A stretch of 64,000 nt of DNA from Chitinophaga varians (GTDB lineage Bacteria > Bacteroidota > Bacteroidia > Chitinophagales > Chitinophagaceae), in NCBI RefSeq assembly GCF_014529945.1, contig NZ_JACVFB010000003.1, positions 434,001 through 498,000 on the forward strand, written 5' to 3'. The translations under genes and the position numbers were made by a program. Shown in pieces: positions 8,134 through 15,669 of the stretch; positions within the stretch are counted from its first letter, which is position 1; each line of letters begins with the position of its first letter. The notes under the pieces were generated by a model. The model was not told the DNA's origin. It was given only the letters and a program-made list of their open reading frames with translations, and ran no database searches.

Positions 8134-9072
8134 CTATACAGAGGGTTTCTCTTCGGCTGTTTTCAGCTCATAATGTGCAGCATGCTGCGAGGTACGGATA
8201 GGCATGCCGATATGCGTTGACCATGCGTCGGTAAAGGCAGCCCCGAAATAGAAGATAATAGAAGAGTAAAACATAAACAACAGCAACAGCACGGTAGATG
8301 CCGACGCGCCGTACAACGTATTGATGCTGCTGTAGGTGAGCAGTACTTTTAATACGATCTTCCCGATACTGAAAAGAATGCCGGTCACCAGTGCGCCCAC
8401 TATCCCGGGTTTCAGCCGTGGCCGCCCGTCGGGGATAAAATAGAAAACGAGATAAAACCAGATAGTGACGATCAGCACCGACAATACATAGTTAAGGGTG
8501 CTGTTATAGTAAGATGCCAGCGCAGGCAGGTAGATGCTGATGTATTTCCCCAGAAACGCCTGGGCTGCTTCCGCCACCACGTCGATGAGGAACAGCAGTC
8601 CCGCAAAAAAGATCACCAGCACGCCTCTCAGCCGTGACAGCATGATCTGGCCGAAGTTGGCCCGGTGAACGGGCTTTATCTTCCACAGTTCATTAATAGA
8701 ACCTTTGATGATCTTAAACAGCGTAGTGGCCACAAACAGCAGGAACAGAAATCCCGCGATGCCAATCAGCCAGTTTTGTGCGATGCTCCGGAAGGCCCGC
8801 AGCGTTTGTACGATCGCTTCGGCCGTTTCGATGCCAAACAGCGCTTCCATCTGCTGCGTCAGGCGGCGCCCCGGATGTTCCATCCGGAAAATAAGGCGTA
8901 GCAGCTGTATCAGGATCACAAGGATGGCCGGTAAAGCAAACGTGGTGAAAAAGGCAGTAGCCCCTGCCAGCCGCAACGGATCATTGGCCTGCAAAGACTG
9001 ATAGGCATCTTTAAAGGACAATAGCAGGAGGCGCCAGTAAGGCTGCCTTTTTGTTGTTGTCATATCACCCAT
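8134..9072 (-). CDS. YihY/BrkB family inner-membrane protein
   Basis: About 312 residues from MGDMTTTKRQPYWRLLLLSF. The BrkB/YihY family pattern is present: an N-terminal amphipathic stretch, LAGATAFFTTFALPAILVILIQLL, then about five more membrane helices, including LIGIAGFLFLLFVATTLFKI and GVLVIFFAGLLFLIDVV, and the late motif TLYGASASTVLLLLFMFYSSIIFYFGAAF. The biochemical role of the family is not settled; earlier labels as ribonuclease BN were wrong. The frame is open further upstream, but MGDM or MTTT suits the family start. It is divergent from the SGNH esterase gene. Confidence 0.9.
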   Translation of the reverse strand: MGDMTTTKRQPYWRLLLLSFKDAYQSLQANDPLRLAGATAFFTTFALPAILVILIQLLRLIFRMEHPGRRLTQQMEALFGIETAEAIVQTLRAFRSIAQNWLIGIAGFLFLLFVATTLFKIIKGSINELWKIKPVHRANFGQIMLSRLRGVLVIFFAGLLFLIDVVAEAAQAFLGKYISIYLPALASYYNSTLNYVLSVLIVTIWFYLVFYFIPDGRPRLKPGIVGALVTGILFSIGKIVLKVLLTYSSINTLYGASASTVLLLLFMFYSSIIFYFGAAFTDAWSTHIGMPIRTSQHAAHYELKTAEEKPSV

Positions 9073-9087
9073 GTTTGAAAATTCGGC

Positions 9088-9107
9088 CGGTAATGCTAAA
9101 TTTACCG
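9088..9107. promoter_or_regulatory. Inverted repeat CGGTAA-N8-TTACCG in a divergent promoter region
   Basis: This perfect six-base inverted repeat with an eight-base spacer lies between the divergent BrkB and SGNH esterase genes, 16 bases before the BrkB start and 41 bases before the esterase start. It is a candidate operator. The downstream AraC gene could be its regulator, although AraC proteins more often use direct repeats. Confidence 0.3.
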
Positions 9108-9147
9108 TGTAACCACAACCGCAAATATAAAGCATCCCCTAAACTTA

Positions 9148-10200
9148 ATGCCCGTGTATAAAATCCTTGTCCTGTTCCTGAGCTGCCTGCTGTGGCAAAC
9201 CAGTCACGCTGATACTTTCTACCCCGCAGACAACGGCTATTTCCAGTATGTAGGGCGGATCGATTTCTCCGCTCCCGCCACGCCCCGTTTCTGGGCTCCG
9301 GGCGTATATGTGACGGCCCGTTTCAAAGGTCCGCGCTGTGAGGTGGTCCTGAACGATGAAATGTTGTACGGCACCCACCATAACTATGTGTCCATTATCA
9401 TCGACAATAAAGCGCCTATCCGCAAACAGCTGCTGGGCAAAAGCGATACGATCCGTTTGCATCAGGGGCTCGGCGATGGCGCACATACCATCGTGATCTG
9501 TAAAAATACAGAGGCAGGCATCGGTTATCTGGAATTCGCCGGCCTGCGTTGCCAGGAACTGTTGCCTCTACCGGTATCGCCTACACGAAAAATTGAATTC
9601 ATTGGTAATTCCATCACCTGCGGTTCCGGCAGCGACCAGTCTTCCGTTCCCTGCGGACAGGGCCAGTGGTACGATCAGCATAATGCCTGGAAAAGCTATG
9701 GCCCGTTGACGGCCCGCAAACTGAATGCCCAGTGGCAGCTCAGCTCCGTGTCCGGTATCGGGCTTATCCAAAGTTGCTGCGGTATGCCGCACACGATGCC
9801 CAAGGTATTTGATAAAGTGAATATGTACCGCGACTCCCTTATGTGGGACTTCGCCAACTACCAACCCGATGTGGTAGCCGTCACCCTCGGCGAAAATGAC
9901 GGTCCACAGGACTCCACGCTTTTCTGTCAGGCGTATGTGGCTTTCCTGAAACGGCTGAGAACGTACTATCCGGCGGCCAGCATCGTCTGTATCGACAGCC
10001 CCATGGCAGATCCGGCTTTTTCCCCGATATTGCAACGGTACATCACCGCTGTGGTAGCTGCTGCACAGGACAAAAAGGTGAGCAAATATTTTTACAGCAG
10101 AAAATATCAAAGTGGTTGCGGTGGTCATCCCGATCTGGCTCAACATCAGCTGATGGCCAATGAACTGACCGCCTACATCAAAAAACTGAAACACTGGTGA
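9148..10200 (+). CDS. Secreted SGNH hydrolase, CE2-like acetyl esterase
   Basis: This 350-residue protein has a signal peptide (MPVYKILVLFLSCLLWQTSHA). It has the two-part layout of carbohydrate esterase family 2: an N-terminal beta-sandwich (FQYVGRIDF to FAGLRC, residues ~30-135) and a C-terminal SGNH domain. Ser155 lies in FIGNSITCGSG; VTLGENDG is the block III Asn region; His327 in GHPDLAQH is the likely catalytic His. The family removes acetyl groups from xylan, mannan or similar glycans. The next gene, an AraC regulator, overlaps its stop by four bases, so the two form an operon. Confidence 0.88.
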   Translation: MPVYKILVLFLSCLLWQTSHADTFYPADNGYFQYVGRIDFSAPATPRFWAPGVYVTARFKGPRCEVVLNDEMLYGTHHNYVSIIIDNKAPIRKQLLGKSDTIRLHQGLGDGAHTIVICKNTEAGIGYLEFAGLRCQELLPLPVSPTRKIEFIGNSITCGSGSDQSSVPCGQGQWYDQHNAWKSYGPLTARKLNAQWQLSSVSGIGLIQSCCGMPHTMPKVFDKVNMYRDSLMWDFANYQPDVVAVTLGENDGPQDSTLFCQAYVAFLKRLRTYYPAASIVCIDSPMADPAFSPILQRYITAVVAAAQDKKVSKYFYSRKYQSGCGGHPDLAQHQLMANELTAYIKKLKHW

Positions 10201-11018
10201 CGAATGCAACGGTACTGAAGCCCTGTGCGGAACTGAAGGAGGCGATTGACTACTACTGGTACCATGAAACGCCGGACCTGCAACAGTCAGCCTTTAACAT
10301 TCCCTTTCTGCATCAGGAGCTGGTGATCAATCTGGGTGAGGATTTCACCATCACGCCTCACGGCAGGGACACATACGCCTACGACCGCGACGGTGGCGTG
10401 TCCGGCATCCTCTCCGGCCCCGTGGTAACGCAGGTATCCGGTCACTACAAAGCCATCGGTATTCTGTTTAAACCTTTTGGGCTGTATCGGTTGTTCGGCC
10501 TTTCGGCTGCCAGTCTGCACGAAGGTCCTTTGCCCGGCTACCGGCTGTGGGGGCCTTACACCGACCAGCTGGTGGAGCAACTGGAGCATGAACCCTCACC
10601 GGTGGAAAAACTGAAAACGCTGGAACGTTTTCTGCTGGCACAGGCACGTCCCCTTTCGGTACCGACAGCGGTCACCGACATCAGCAACCATACGAGTCTC
10701 TCGCGCGGCCACATACGGTCGCTGCAACAAGCAGAACAGATGTCTCCCAAAAAATACATACAACAATTTCAACAGGTGGTAGGCAGCACGCCGAAACGAT
10801 ATATCCAGTTGCAACTGATCAATGCCTCACTGGCACAGATAGCGCGTCATCCTGACTTGCCGCTCACCGATGTAGCTTATGATAACGGCTTCTACGATCA
10901 GGCGCATTTTATCCGGGTGTTTAAATCCTTTGCCGGTATCACGCCGCTGCAATATAAGAAAGCGGTACAGGCAGGACGGGTAGAGGTTTCGTTTCCCAAT
11001 GCTATTCATCGTATATAA
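10197..11018 (+). CDS. AraC-family regulator with DUF6597-like N-terminal domain
   Basis: The protein has 273 residues from a GTG that overlaps the esterase TGA (GTGA). No in-frame ATG is available nearby; the ATG at 10204 is out of frame. Residues ~1-120 resemble the DUF6597 sensory domain (CAELKEAIDYYWYHE, VINLGEDFTI, VSGHYKAIGILFKPFGLYRLFG). Residues ~165-265 hold the AraC double helix-turn-helix, ending in LPLTDVAYDNGFYDQAHFIRVFKSFAGITPLQYKK. The overlap suggests translational coupling with the esterase gene. The ligand is unknown. Confidence 0.88.
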   Translation: MTNATVLKPCAELKEAIDYYWYHETPDLQQSAFNIPFLHQELVINLGEDFTITPHGRDTYAYDRDGGVSGILSGPVVTQVSGHYKAIGILFKPFGLYRLFGLSAASLHEGPLPGYRLWGPYTDQLVEQLEHEPSPVEKLKTLERFLLAQARPLSVPTAVTDISNHTSLSRGHIRSLQQAEQMSPKKYIQQFQQVVGSTPKRYIQLQLINASLAQIARHPDLPLTDVAYDNGFYDQAHFIRVFKSFAGITPLQYKKAVQAGRVEVSFPNAIHRI

Positions 11019-11211
11019 AGAGGCCGCGGGAACGCCAGTAGGCAAGGGCTTCGTCTGACATCATATTTTTACCTCATAACACATTTTCCCTGTACATAAC
11101 CTATTACCGTCGCTTTCGCGGCTGTAAGCCTTTTCATTTCGGATCGGGAAATTTTATACAATTTTCCCTGCGGCCATTGTTACATTTTTGCAGCAAGAAA
11201 AGATAAACTGT

Positions 11212-11748
11212 ATGCGGAAAGTGAAACTATACATCGCCATCAGCCTGGATGGCTATATTGCAGACGAAAACGGGCAGATTGAATGGCTGACCGGATTTCC
11301 CAATCCTGAAAAAACAGATTACGGATTTGCGGATTTCATCGCCACCACCGATACCACCCTGCTGGGTTACAAAACGTATGAACATATTCTGCAACTGGCA
11401 GAGACTTATCCACACCCTGAGCATACCAACTATGTGTTCACCCGCAGCGAAAGACCGGCAGCACCGCATGTGACGTTCGTGCAGGGAGCAGATATCCCCG
11501 GTTTTGTACAACAACTGAAAAGCCAGTCCGGAAAAGATATCTGGCTCGTAGGCGGCGGGGAACTGAACGCGGTCATGCTGGAGCACGACCTGATCGATGA
11601 AATCACCCTGCATATCATGCCGGTGGCGCTGGGTAAAGGCAGACCTCTATTCTCCGGGAAAGCATTTGAAAAACGGTTTAAGGTGGTACAGACGAAAGTA
11701 TACGCCAGCGGCGCTATTGAGTCCGTAATGTTACCTGACCGGCATTAA
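11212..11748 (+). CDS. Dihydrofolate reductase-like protein (RibD C-terminal domain)
   Basis: The 178-residue protein from MRKVKLYIAISLDGYIA has the RibD-C/DHFR fold motifs: SLDGYIADENGQIEWL, TTLLGYKTYEHIL, DIWLVGGGELNAVML, then IMPVALGKGRPLF. These are the NADPH-binding and strand elements of the family. The family includes small reductases of unknown substrate as well as riboflavin enzymes; the lack of a deaminase domain argues against RibD itself. Eight further residues are open upstream of this Met but carry no family features. A hairpin terminator follows about 20 bases after the stop. Confidence 0.88.
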   Translation: MRKVKLYIAISLDGYIADENGQIEWLTGFPNPEKTDYGFADFIATTDTTLLGYKTYEHILQLAETYPHPEHTNYVFTRSERPAAPHVTFVQGADIPGFVQQLKSQSGKDIWLVGGGELNAVMLEHDLIDEITLHIMPVALGKGRPLFSGKAFEKRFKVVQTKVYASGAIESVMLPDRH

Positions 11749-11768
11749 GTGTGATAAAAAATACACGT

Positions 11769-11800
11769 AAAGGCTGTCCTGCTGATAGGGGACAGCCTTT
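11769..11800 (+). terminator. Intrinsic terminator of the DHFR-like gene
   Basis: The stem AAAGGCTGTCC (11769-11779) pairs with GGACAGCCTTT (11790-11800) across a ten-base loop and is followed by TGTTTTAG. It starts 20 bases after the DHFR-like stop codon and separates that gene from the hydrolase downstream. Confidence 0.85.
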
Positions 11801-11820
11801 TGTTTTAGCGTCTTTTCCAG

Positions 11821-11896
11821 AAAGGGAAATAATTACAACACACCGGGCAATCTGCTCATGAACGCGGTCCGCTTTCTGCCGCACCTTTGTATCGTT
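11821..11896 (+). promoter_or_regulatory. Conserved upstream block, copy A (hydrolase paralogue promoter)
   Basis: By hand alignment, 62 of 76 bases match the block at 30513-30588 with no gap. The first 20 bases (AAAGGGAAATAATTACAACA) and the last part (GCAYCTTTGTATCGTT) are nearly invariant. The CTTTG part resembles the Bacteroidota -7 element (TAnnTTTG). The 33 bases after the block lead to the hydrolase ATG. Confidence 0.6.
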
Positions 11897-11928
11897 AACA
11901 CAAAACAAAAACGCTAAAATCCAATAAC

Positions 11929-12642
11929 ATGAAAAATCAATCCACCCTCCCCGCAGTAAAAAACATCGTTTTAGTACATGGCGCATTTGCAGACGGCTCC
12001 GGCTACAAAGGCGTTTATGAAGCCCTTACCCAACAAGGTTATCAGGTGACTGTGGTACAAAATCCACTGACTTCTTTAAAAGACGATGTGACTGCTACCC
12101 ACCTGGCACTGGATGCACAGGACGGTCCGGCCATCCTCGCCGGGCACTCATGGGGAGGCGCCGTTATCACAGAAGCAGGCCATCACCCTAAGGTAGCCGG
12201 ACTGGTATACATCGCCGCGTTCCAGCCAGATAACAATGAAACCGCTTTGCAGTGGTTCCAGACAGCTCCGCCGGCACCTGAAAATGGTGTGCTGCCTCCC
12301 GATGAAAAAGGTATCGTGTATTATGACAAGGCTAAATACCACGCCGGTTTCTGCGCAGACCTGAGCCAGGAAACAGCAGCATTCATGTACGCATCACAAG
12401 GCGCGTTCTATGGTGAATGTTTCCTTTCTCCCATCACCGCAGCCGCCTGGAGAAACAAACCCACCTTCGGTATCGTAGCCACAGAAGATAAAAGCATCCA
12501 CCCCGATATCCAACGCAACATGTACCGGCGTTCCAATACGCAGGTCACTGAAATCAAAGGCAGTCACGCGGTTTACGTGTCTCAGCCGGAAAAAGTAGCC
12601 GCCGTTATTGCAGCAGCAGCACAGCAGGTATCAGACAATTGA
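11929..12642 (+). CDS. Alpha/beta hydrolase, cytosolic paralogue
   Basis: A 237-residue alpha/beta hydrolase without a signal peptide. It has IVLVHGAFADGSGYKGVY (oxyanion region), the nucleophile Ser74 in AGHSWGGAVI, a likely acid in TEDKSIHPD, and His in IKGSHAVYVSQ. The natural substrate is unknown; relatives are esterases of the methylesterase/salicylate-binding-protein type. It is closely similar throughout to the exported protein at 30619-31398, so the two are recent paralogues that differ in location. It stands between two terminators and is therefore a single-gene transcript. Confidence 0.9.
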   Translation: MKNQSTLPAVKNIVLVHGAFADGSGYKGVYEALTQQGYQVTVVQNPLTSLKDDVTATHLALDAQDGPAILAGHSWGGAVITEAGHHPKVAGLVYIAAFQPDNNETALQWFQTAPPAPENGVLPPDEKGIVYYDKAKYHAGFCADLSQETAAFMYASQGAFYGECFLSPITAAAWRNKPTFGIVATEDKSIHPDIQRNMYRRSNTQVTEIKGSHAVYVSQPEKVAAVIAAAAQQVSDN

Positions 12643-12650
12643 TCATCTCC

Positions 12651-12706
12651 TGTTAATGAAAAAGCCCCATTTGCGGTTGTTCGCAAATGGGGCTTTTTCA
12701 TTAACA
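12651..12706. terminator. Strong terminator with a perfect 25-bp stem
   Basis: Bases 12651-12675 and 12682-12706 are exact reverse complements around the six-base loop GTTGTT. The core GCCCCATTTGCG is flanked by AAAAA and TTTTT, so the hairpin could stop transcription in both directions. It follows the hydrolase stop by eight bases and insulates the ten-gene run that begins at 12840. Confidence 0.9.
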
Positions 12707-12730
12707 GATTTTTGCTGCTTTTCATAATTC

Positions 12731-12744
12731 TACGAAATATCGTA
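12731..12744. promoter_or_regulatory. Candidate activator site TACGA-N4-TCGTA upstream of the ten-gene run
   Basis: The inverted repeat TACGA-AATA-TCGTA lies 96 bases before the isochorismatase-like gene. The same half-sites with the same spacing occur at 25108-25121, just upstream of the GAF-type sigma-54 activator gene. The position suits an upstream activator sequence for a sigma-54 regulator, but this is inference. Confidence 0.45.
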
Positions 12745-12799
12745 AAGCCCAAACCCACCTAAAAACGCATAACACATTGTATATAAACAACTTACAAAC

Positions 12800-12815
12800 A
12801 GGCATCTGAATTGTC
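12800..12815 (+). promoter_or_regulatory. Possible sigma-54-like promoter (weak)
   Basis: AGGCATCTGAATTGTC has the -24 core GGCA and a -12 TTG at the correct GG-N10 spacing, but carries GT where the consensus has GC. It lies 24 bases before the start of the ten-gene run and about 55 bases after the TACGA inverted repeat. The missing GC makes this doubtful. Confidence 0.22.
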
Positions 12816-12839
12816 TCACTGGCGCAAACTATTTTACAA

Positions 12840-13472
12840 ATGAAACCATCATCCAACTTACTGTCTCCCGACAATCATGCGCTGGTCCTGATCGATTTTG
12901 AAGGCCAAATGGGTTTTGCCACCAAGAGCATTTCCCTGAGTGAGCTCAGGACCAATACCGCCATCGTTGCAGGTGCCTCTAAAATCTTCAACGTGCCGAC
13001 TGTAGTGACCACTGTAGCAGAACAATCTTTTTCCGGCCCTGTGTTTCCTGAGATAGAAGAGTTTTATCCGCAGGCCACTTCCGGCTACATTGATCGTACG
13101 TCCATGAACACCTGGGAAGATGAAGCTGCCTATAAAGCCATTGTGGGTAAAGGCAAAAAGAAACTGGTCCTGGCCGGTCTGTGGACAGGCGTATGCATCG
13201 TAGGTCCGGCGCTGTCGGCCCTGGAAGAAGGTTACGACGTATTTGTGATCACGGATGCCTGCGGCGATGTGAGCGCCGAAGCACATGAACGCTCTGTACA
13301 AAGAATGGTGCATGCCGGCGTAAAACCGATGACCTCCATTCAGTACCTGCTGGAACTGCAGCGCGACTGGGCACGCCAGGAAACCTATGTGGCTGTTACT
13401 GATCTGATGAAGAAATACGGTGGCGCTTATGGTATCGGTATCCACTACGCCCACCACATGCTGCAACACTAA
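12840..13472 (+). CDS. Isochorismatase-like (YcaC-type) cysteine hydrolase
   Basis: The 210-residue protein has the catalytic Asp19 (VLIDFEGQM), a Lys in the KGKKKLVLAG strand and the nucleophile Cys119 (GLWTGVCIVGPALSALEEG), with the expected cis-peptide region before the Cys. It most resembles YcaC-type hydrolases of unknown substrate, not true isochorismatases; amides or N-carbamoyl compounds are typical substrates in the superfamily. It is the first of ten tightly spaced genes and is followed by a porin 25 bases on. A cytosolic hydrolase paired with an outer-membrane channel and an amidohydrolase points to uptake and breakdown of a small molecule. Confidence 0.88.
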   Translation: MKPSSNLLSPDNHALVLIDFEGQMGFATKSISLSELRTNTAIVAGASKIFNVPTVVTTVAEQSFSGPVFPEIEEFYPQATSGYIDRTSMNTWEDEAAYKAIVGKGKKKLVLAGLWTGVCIVGPALSALEEGYDVFVITDACGDVSAEAHERSVQRMVHAGVKPMTSIQYLLELQRDWARQETYVAVTDLMKKYGGAYGIGIHYAHHMLQH

Positions 13473-13497
13473 TCCGTTCGTTTAAAACCTATTCCAA

Positions 13498-14889
13498 TTG
13501 CCATCAAAACACCTTTCCCGTCTCATTCGTAACATCGTCATCGTTATTGCCTGCCTTTCATCTGTCAGCCGGACAACAGCGCAAAGCTTTAAGCTGATGC
13601 GCTTTGATGAAGATTATTCAGGCCTCAAAGACTCTACGCGCAACGTATACCGGAAAATAAAATACACCAGCTTATCAAAAGACGGCAGCGCTTATGTTTC
13701 ATTCGGCGGTGCGGCCAGAATGGAATATGTCGATTTTAACAATGAAGACTGGGGAAGGCTGGGCATTGGACACAACGGCTTCCTTTTACAACGGTATGAC
13801 CTGCACGCCGACCTCCATCTGCATGACCGCTTCAGAATTTTCACACAAATCAGAAGTGCCTGGGAAAGCGGGAGAAGCAATGGTCCCCGCCCCATCGATG
13901 AAGACCATCTAAACATACAGAACCTCTTCATCGACGCAGCTATCATCAAAAGAAAAGAGCAGCAACTGATTCTTCGTGCAGGCAGACAGGAACTCGATTA
14001 CGGAAGTGGCCGGCTGATCTCTGTCAGAGAAGGCCCCAACCTCCGATTGTATTTCGACGGCGCCAAACTGATGTACAACACTGACCGCTGGAGTATCGAC
14101 GGATTCGTGATGATGGCCGATACCATCAACACCGGTACGTTCGACAATAAATCCAGCAAGGCAGTAAACCTCTGGGGACTATACAGCAAGGTGATTCTTC
14201 CTGCCTTTCCCAACATCGATCTGTACTACATCGGCATTAAACGCGACCGCTCCCTGTTTGAAGAAGGCATCAACAAAGAATTACGCCACACCCTAGGCAC
14301 GCGGATCTGGCGATATGGCGGCGGATTTATTTACAACCTCGAAGGCGCCTGGCAGTTCGGTTCCTTCGGCGATGCCCGTATCAATGCCTGGACAGCCTCT
14401 GTGGAAGCAGGTTATTTATTTGAAGACCTTCCCGGCAAACCGTCCATCAGTCTGCGTAACGACTATATCTCAGGAGACAGAAAAAAAGGAGATGGTAGCC
14501 TTCAGTCTTTTAATCCCCTTTATCCCAAAGGAGGATACTTCGGATTCAGTCCACAGATAGGCCCTGTAAACCTGATAGACCTACACCCCTATGCCACTGT
14601 CAATATCGGAAAGAAGATACTGGCACAGGCGGATGTGGTGCTCAACTGGCGCTATTCGCTTCAGGACGGTATTTACAGGCCCAGCGGAGGATTCAACCTC
14701 GCCGGCGCCACTTCATTGGAAAGACATATCGGCACTGCTTATCTCGCCAGCTTCGTGTACAGTATGAACAAATTCATCTCGCTGAACTGCGGCTTTCAAT
14801 ATTTCAAAACAGGCGCCTTTATCCGCGACATGACACCTACGCCCAAAGATGGCCTGTTCTTCAACACCAGACTCAGTGTAAAATTCTAG
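13498..14889 (+). CDS. Alginate-export-family outer-membrane beta-barrel (porin)
   Basis: The 463-residue protein starts at TTG (MPSKHLSRLIRNIVIVIACLS as translated) and has a signal peptide ending near TTAQ. The body alternates short beta strands, for example YVSFGGAARMEYVDFNNEDWG, FRIFTQIRSAWESG and LILRAGRQELDYGSGRLISVREGPN, and ends in a C-terminal Phe (LSVKF). This is the alginate_exp (AlgE-like) barrel family. Despite the name, many members sit in catabolic clusters and probably pass small solutes. No alginate synthesis gene lies nearby, so I infer import of the substrate of the adjacent hydrolases. Confidence 0.85.
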   Translation: MPSKHLSRLIRNIVIVIACLSSVSRTTAQSFKLMRFDEDYSGLKDSTRNVYRKIKYTSLSKDGSAYVSFGGAARMEYVDFNNEDWGRLGIGHNGFLLQRYDLHADLHLHDRFRIFTQIRSAWESGRSNGPRPIDEDHLNIQNLFIDAAIIKRKEQQLILRAGRQELDYGSGRLISVREGPNLRLYFDGAKLMYNTDRWSIDGFVMMADTINTGTFDNKSSKAVNLWGLYSKVILPAFPNIDLYYIGIKRDRSLFEEGINKELRHTLGTRIWRYGGGFIYNLEGAWQFGSFGDARINAWTASVEAGYLFEDLPGKPSISLRNDYISGDRKKGDGSLQSFNPLYPKGGYFGFSPQIGPVNLIDLHPYATVNIGKKILAQADVVLNWRYSLQDGIYRPSGGFNLAGATSLERHIGTAYLASFVYSMNKFISLNCGFQYFKTGAFIRDMTPTPKDGLFFNTRLSVKF

Positions 14890-14908
14890 CATGCAAAAAC
14901 GATAAACC

Positions 14909-15658
14909 ATGAACAAAACATTCATTACCCGTTGTCGCAGAGCACTCCTCATTTCCATGAGTGTTTCCTTTCTTTTTCTGCACGCCGTGGCAGTTGTTGG
15001 TCAACATACCGACAGCACCACCAAAACCACTCCCGTCGGTACTACTAAAGTATGGGGCAAAGTAGACGGTATCTCCATTATCGGATTGGTGCAAGGCCCT
15101 TCCGCTACTGTAGCGCCGTTGCAGGTAGCCTGCGTATTTGAATATTCCGAAGGCGACATCTTCAATCCGCCGGCGCTGCCAACCGCGCTCAATGGCATGG
15201 TACACCTCGACCACTCCCTCAAAGGACAGATCACCGAACTGAGAAAAAGCGGAAAATTTGAAGGACATTATCTGGAGACGCTGTTGATCACCCCTCCCAA
15301 AGGCGCCATGAAAGCGTCCAAACTGCTGTTGATTGGTTTGGGAGACCGGCATCATTTTAACGCAGACATGATGACCAACGTGGGCGCCGTAGCCCTTCGT
15401 GAAGCCACCCGCCTCGGCGTGACCGGCTTTGCCTTTGCCGGCAATATCAAAGATGCCGGCATCGACTCCCCCACTGCCTTAGTGGCCGCCAACGTCACCA
15501 AAGGAATCATTCAGGCCTGGCGCACGCAACGCTACCTGCAACAGCAACACCTCGCTCCTGCGAAACCGATGACCAAAGCCACCTTACTGGCCGGACCCGC
15601 ATTTTTTGAAACCGCGGGCGAAGGCATCAAAGAAGCAATTGCATCCTTTCAACACTAA
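14909..15658 (+). CDS. Secreted protein with an orphan M17 aminopeptidase N-terminal domain
   Basis: The 249-residue protein has an N-terminal signal-like segment (CRRALLISMSVSFLFLHAVAVVGQ). Residues ~55-235 look like the N-terminal domain of leucyl aminopeptidase (peptidase M17): VACVFEYSEGDIFNPPALPTAL, LETLLITPPKGAMKASKLLLIGLGD, ADMMTNVGAVALREATRLGV and ATLLAGPAFFETAGEGIKEAI. The metal-binding catalytic domain of M17 is absent, so it should not be a peptidase. It may bind a ligand or a partner in the periplasm. It sits 19 bases after the porin gene and 11 bases before the amidohydrolase. Confidence 0.8.
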   Translation: MNKTFITRCRRALLISMSVSFLFLHAVAVVGQHTDSTTKTTPVGTTKVWGKVDGISIIGLVQGPSATVAPLQVACVFEYSEGDIFNPPALPTALNGMVHLDHSLKGQITELRKSGKFEGHYLETLLITPPKGAMKASKLLLIGLGDRHHFNADMMTNVGAVALREATRLGVTGFAFAGNIKDAGIDSPTALVAANVTKGIIQAWRTQRYLQQQHLAPAKPMTKATLLAGPAFFETAGEGIKEAIASFQH

Positions 15659-15669
15659 ATGCAGTTTCC

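Noticed and set aside
12818..12836. TGGCGCAAACTATTTT as a sigma-54 promoter
   Set aside because: The -24 part is fair, but the -12 part is ATTTT with neither G nor C. The element at 12800-12815 is closer, though also weak.
13498..14889. Alginate biosynthesis export role for the porin
   Set aside because: No alginate polymerase or modification genes are nearby; the neighbours are hydrolases. The PL6 lyase is 8 kb away and separately regulated.
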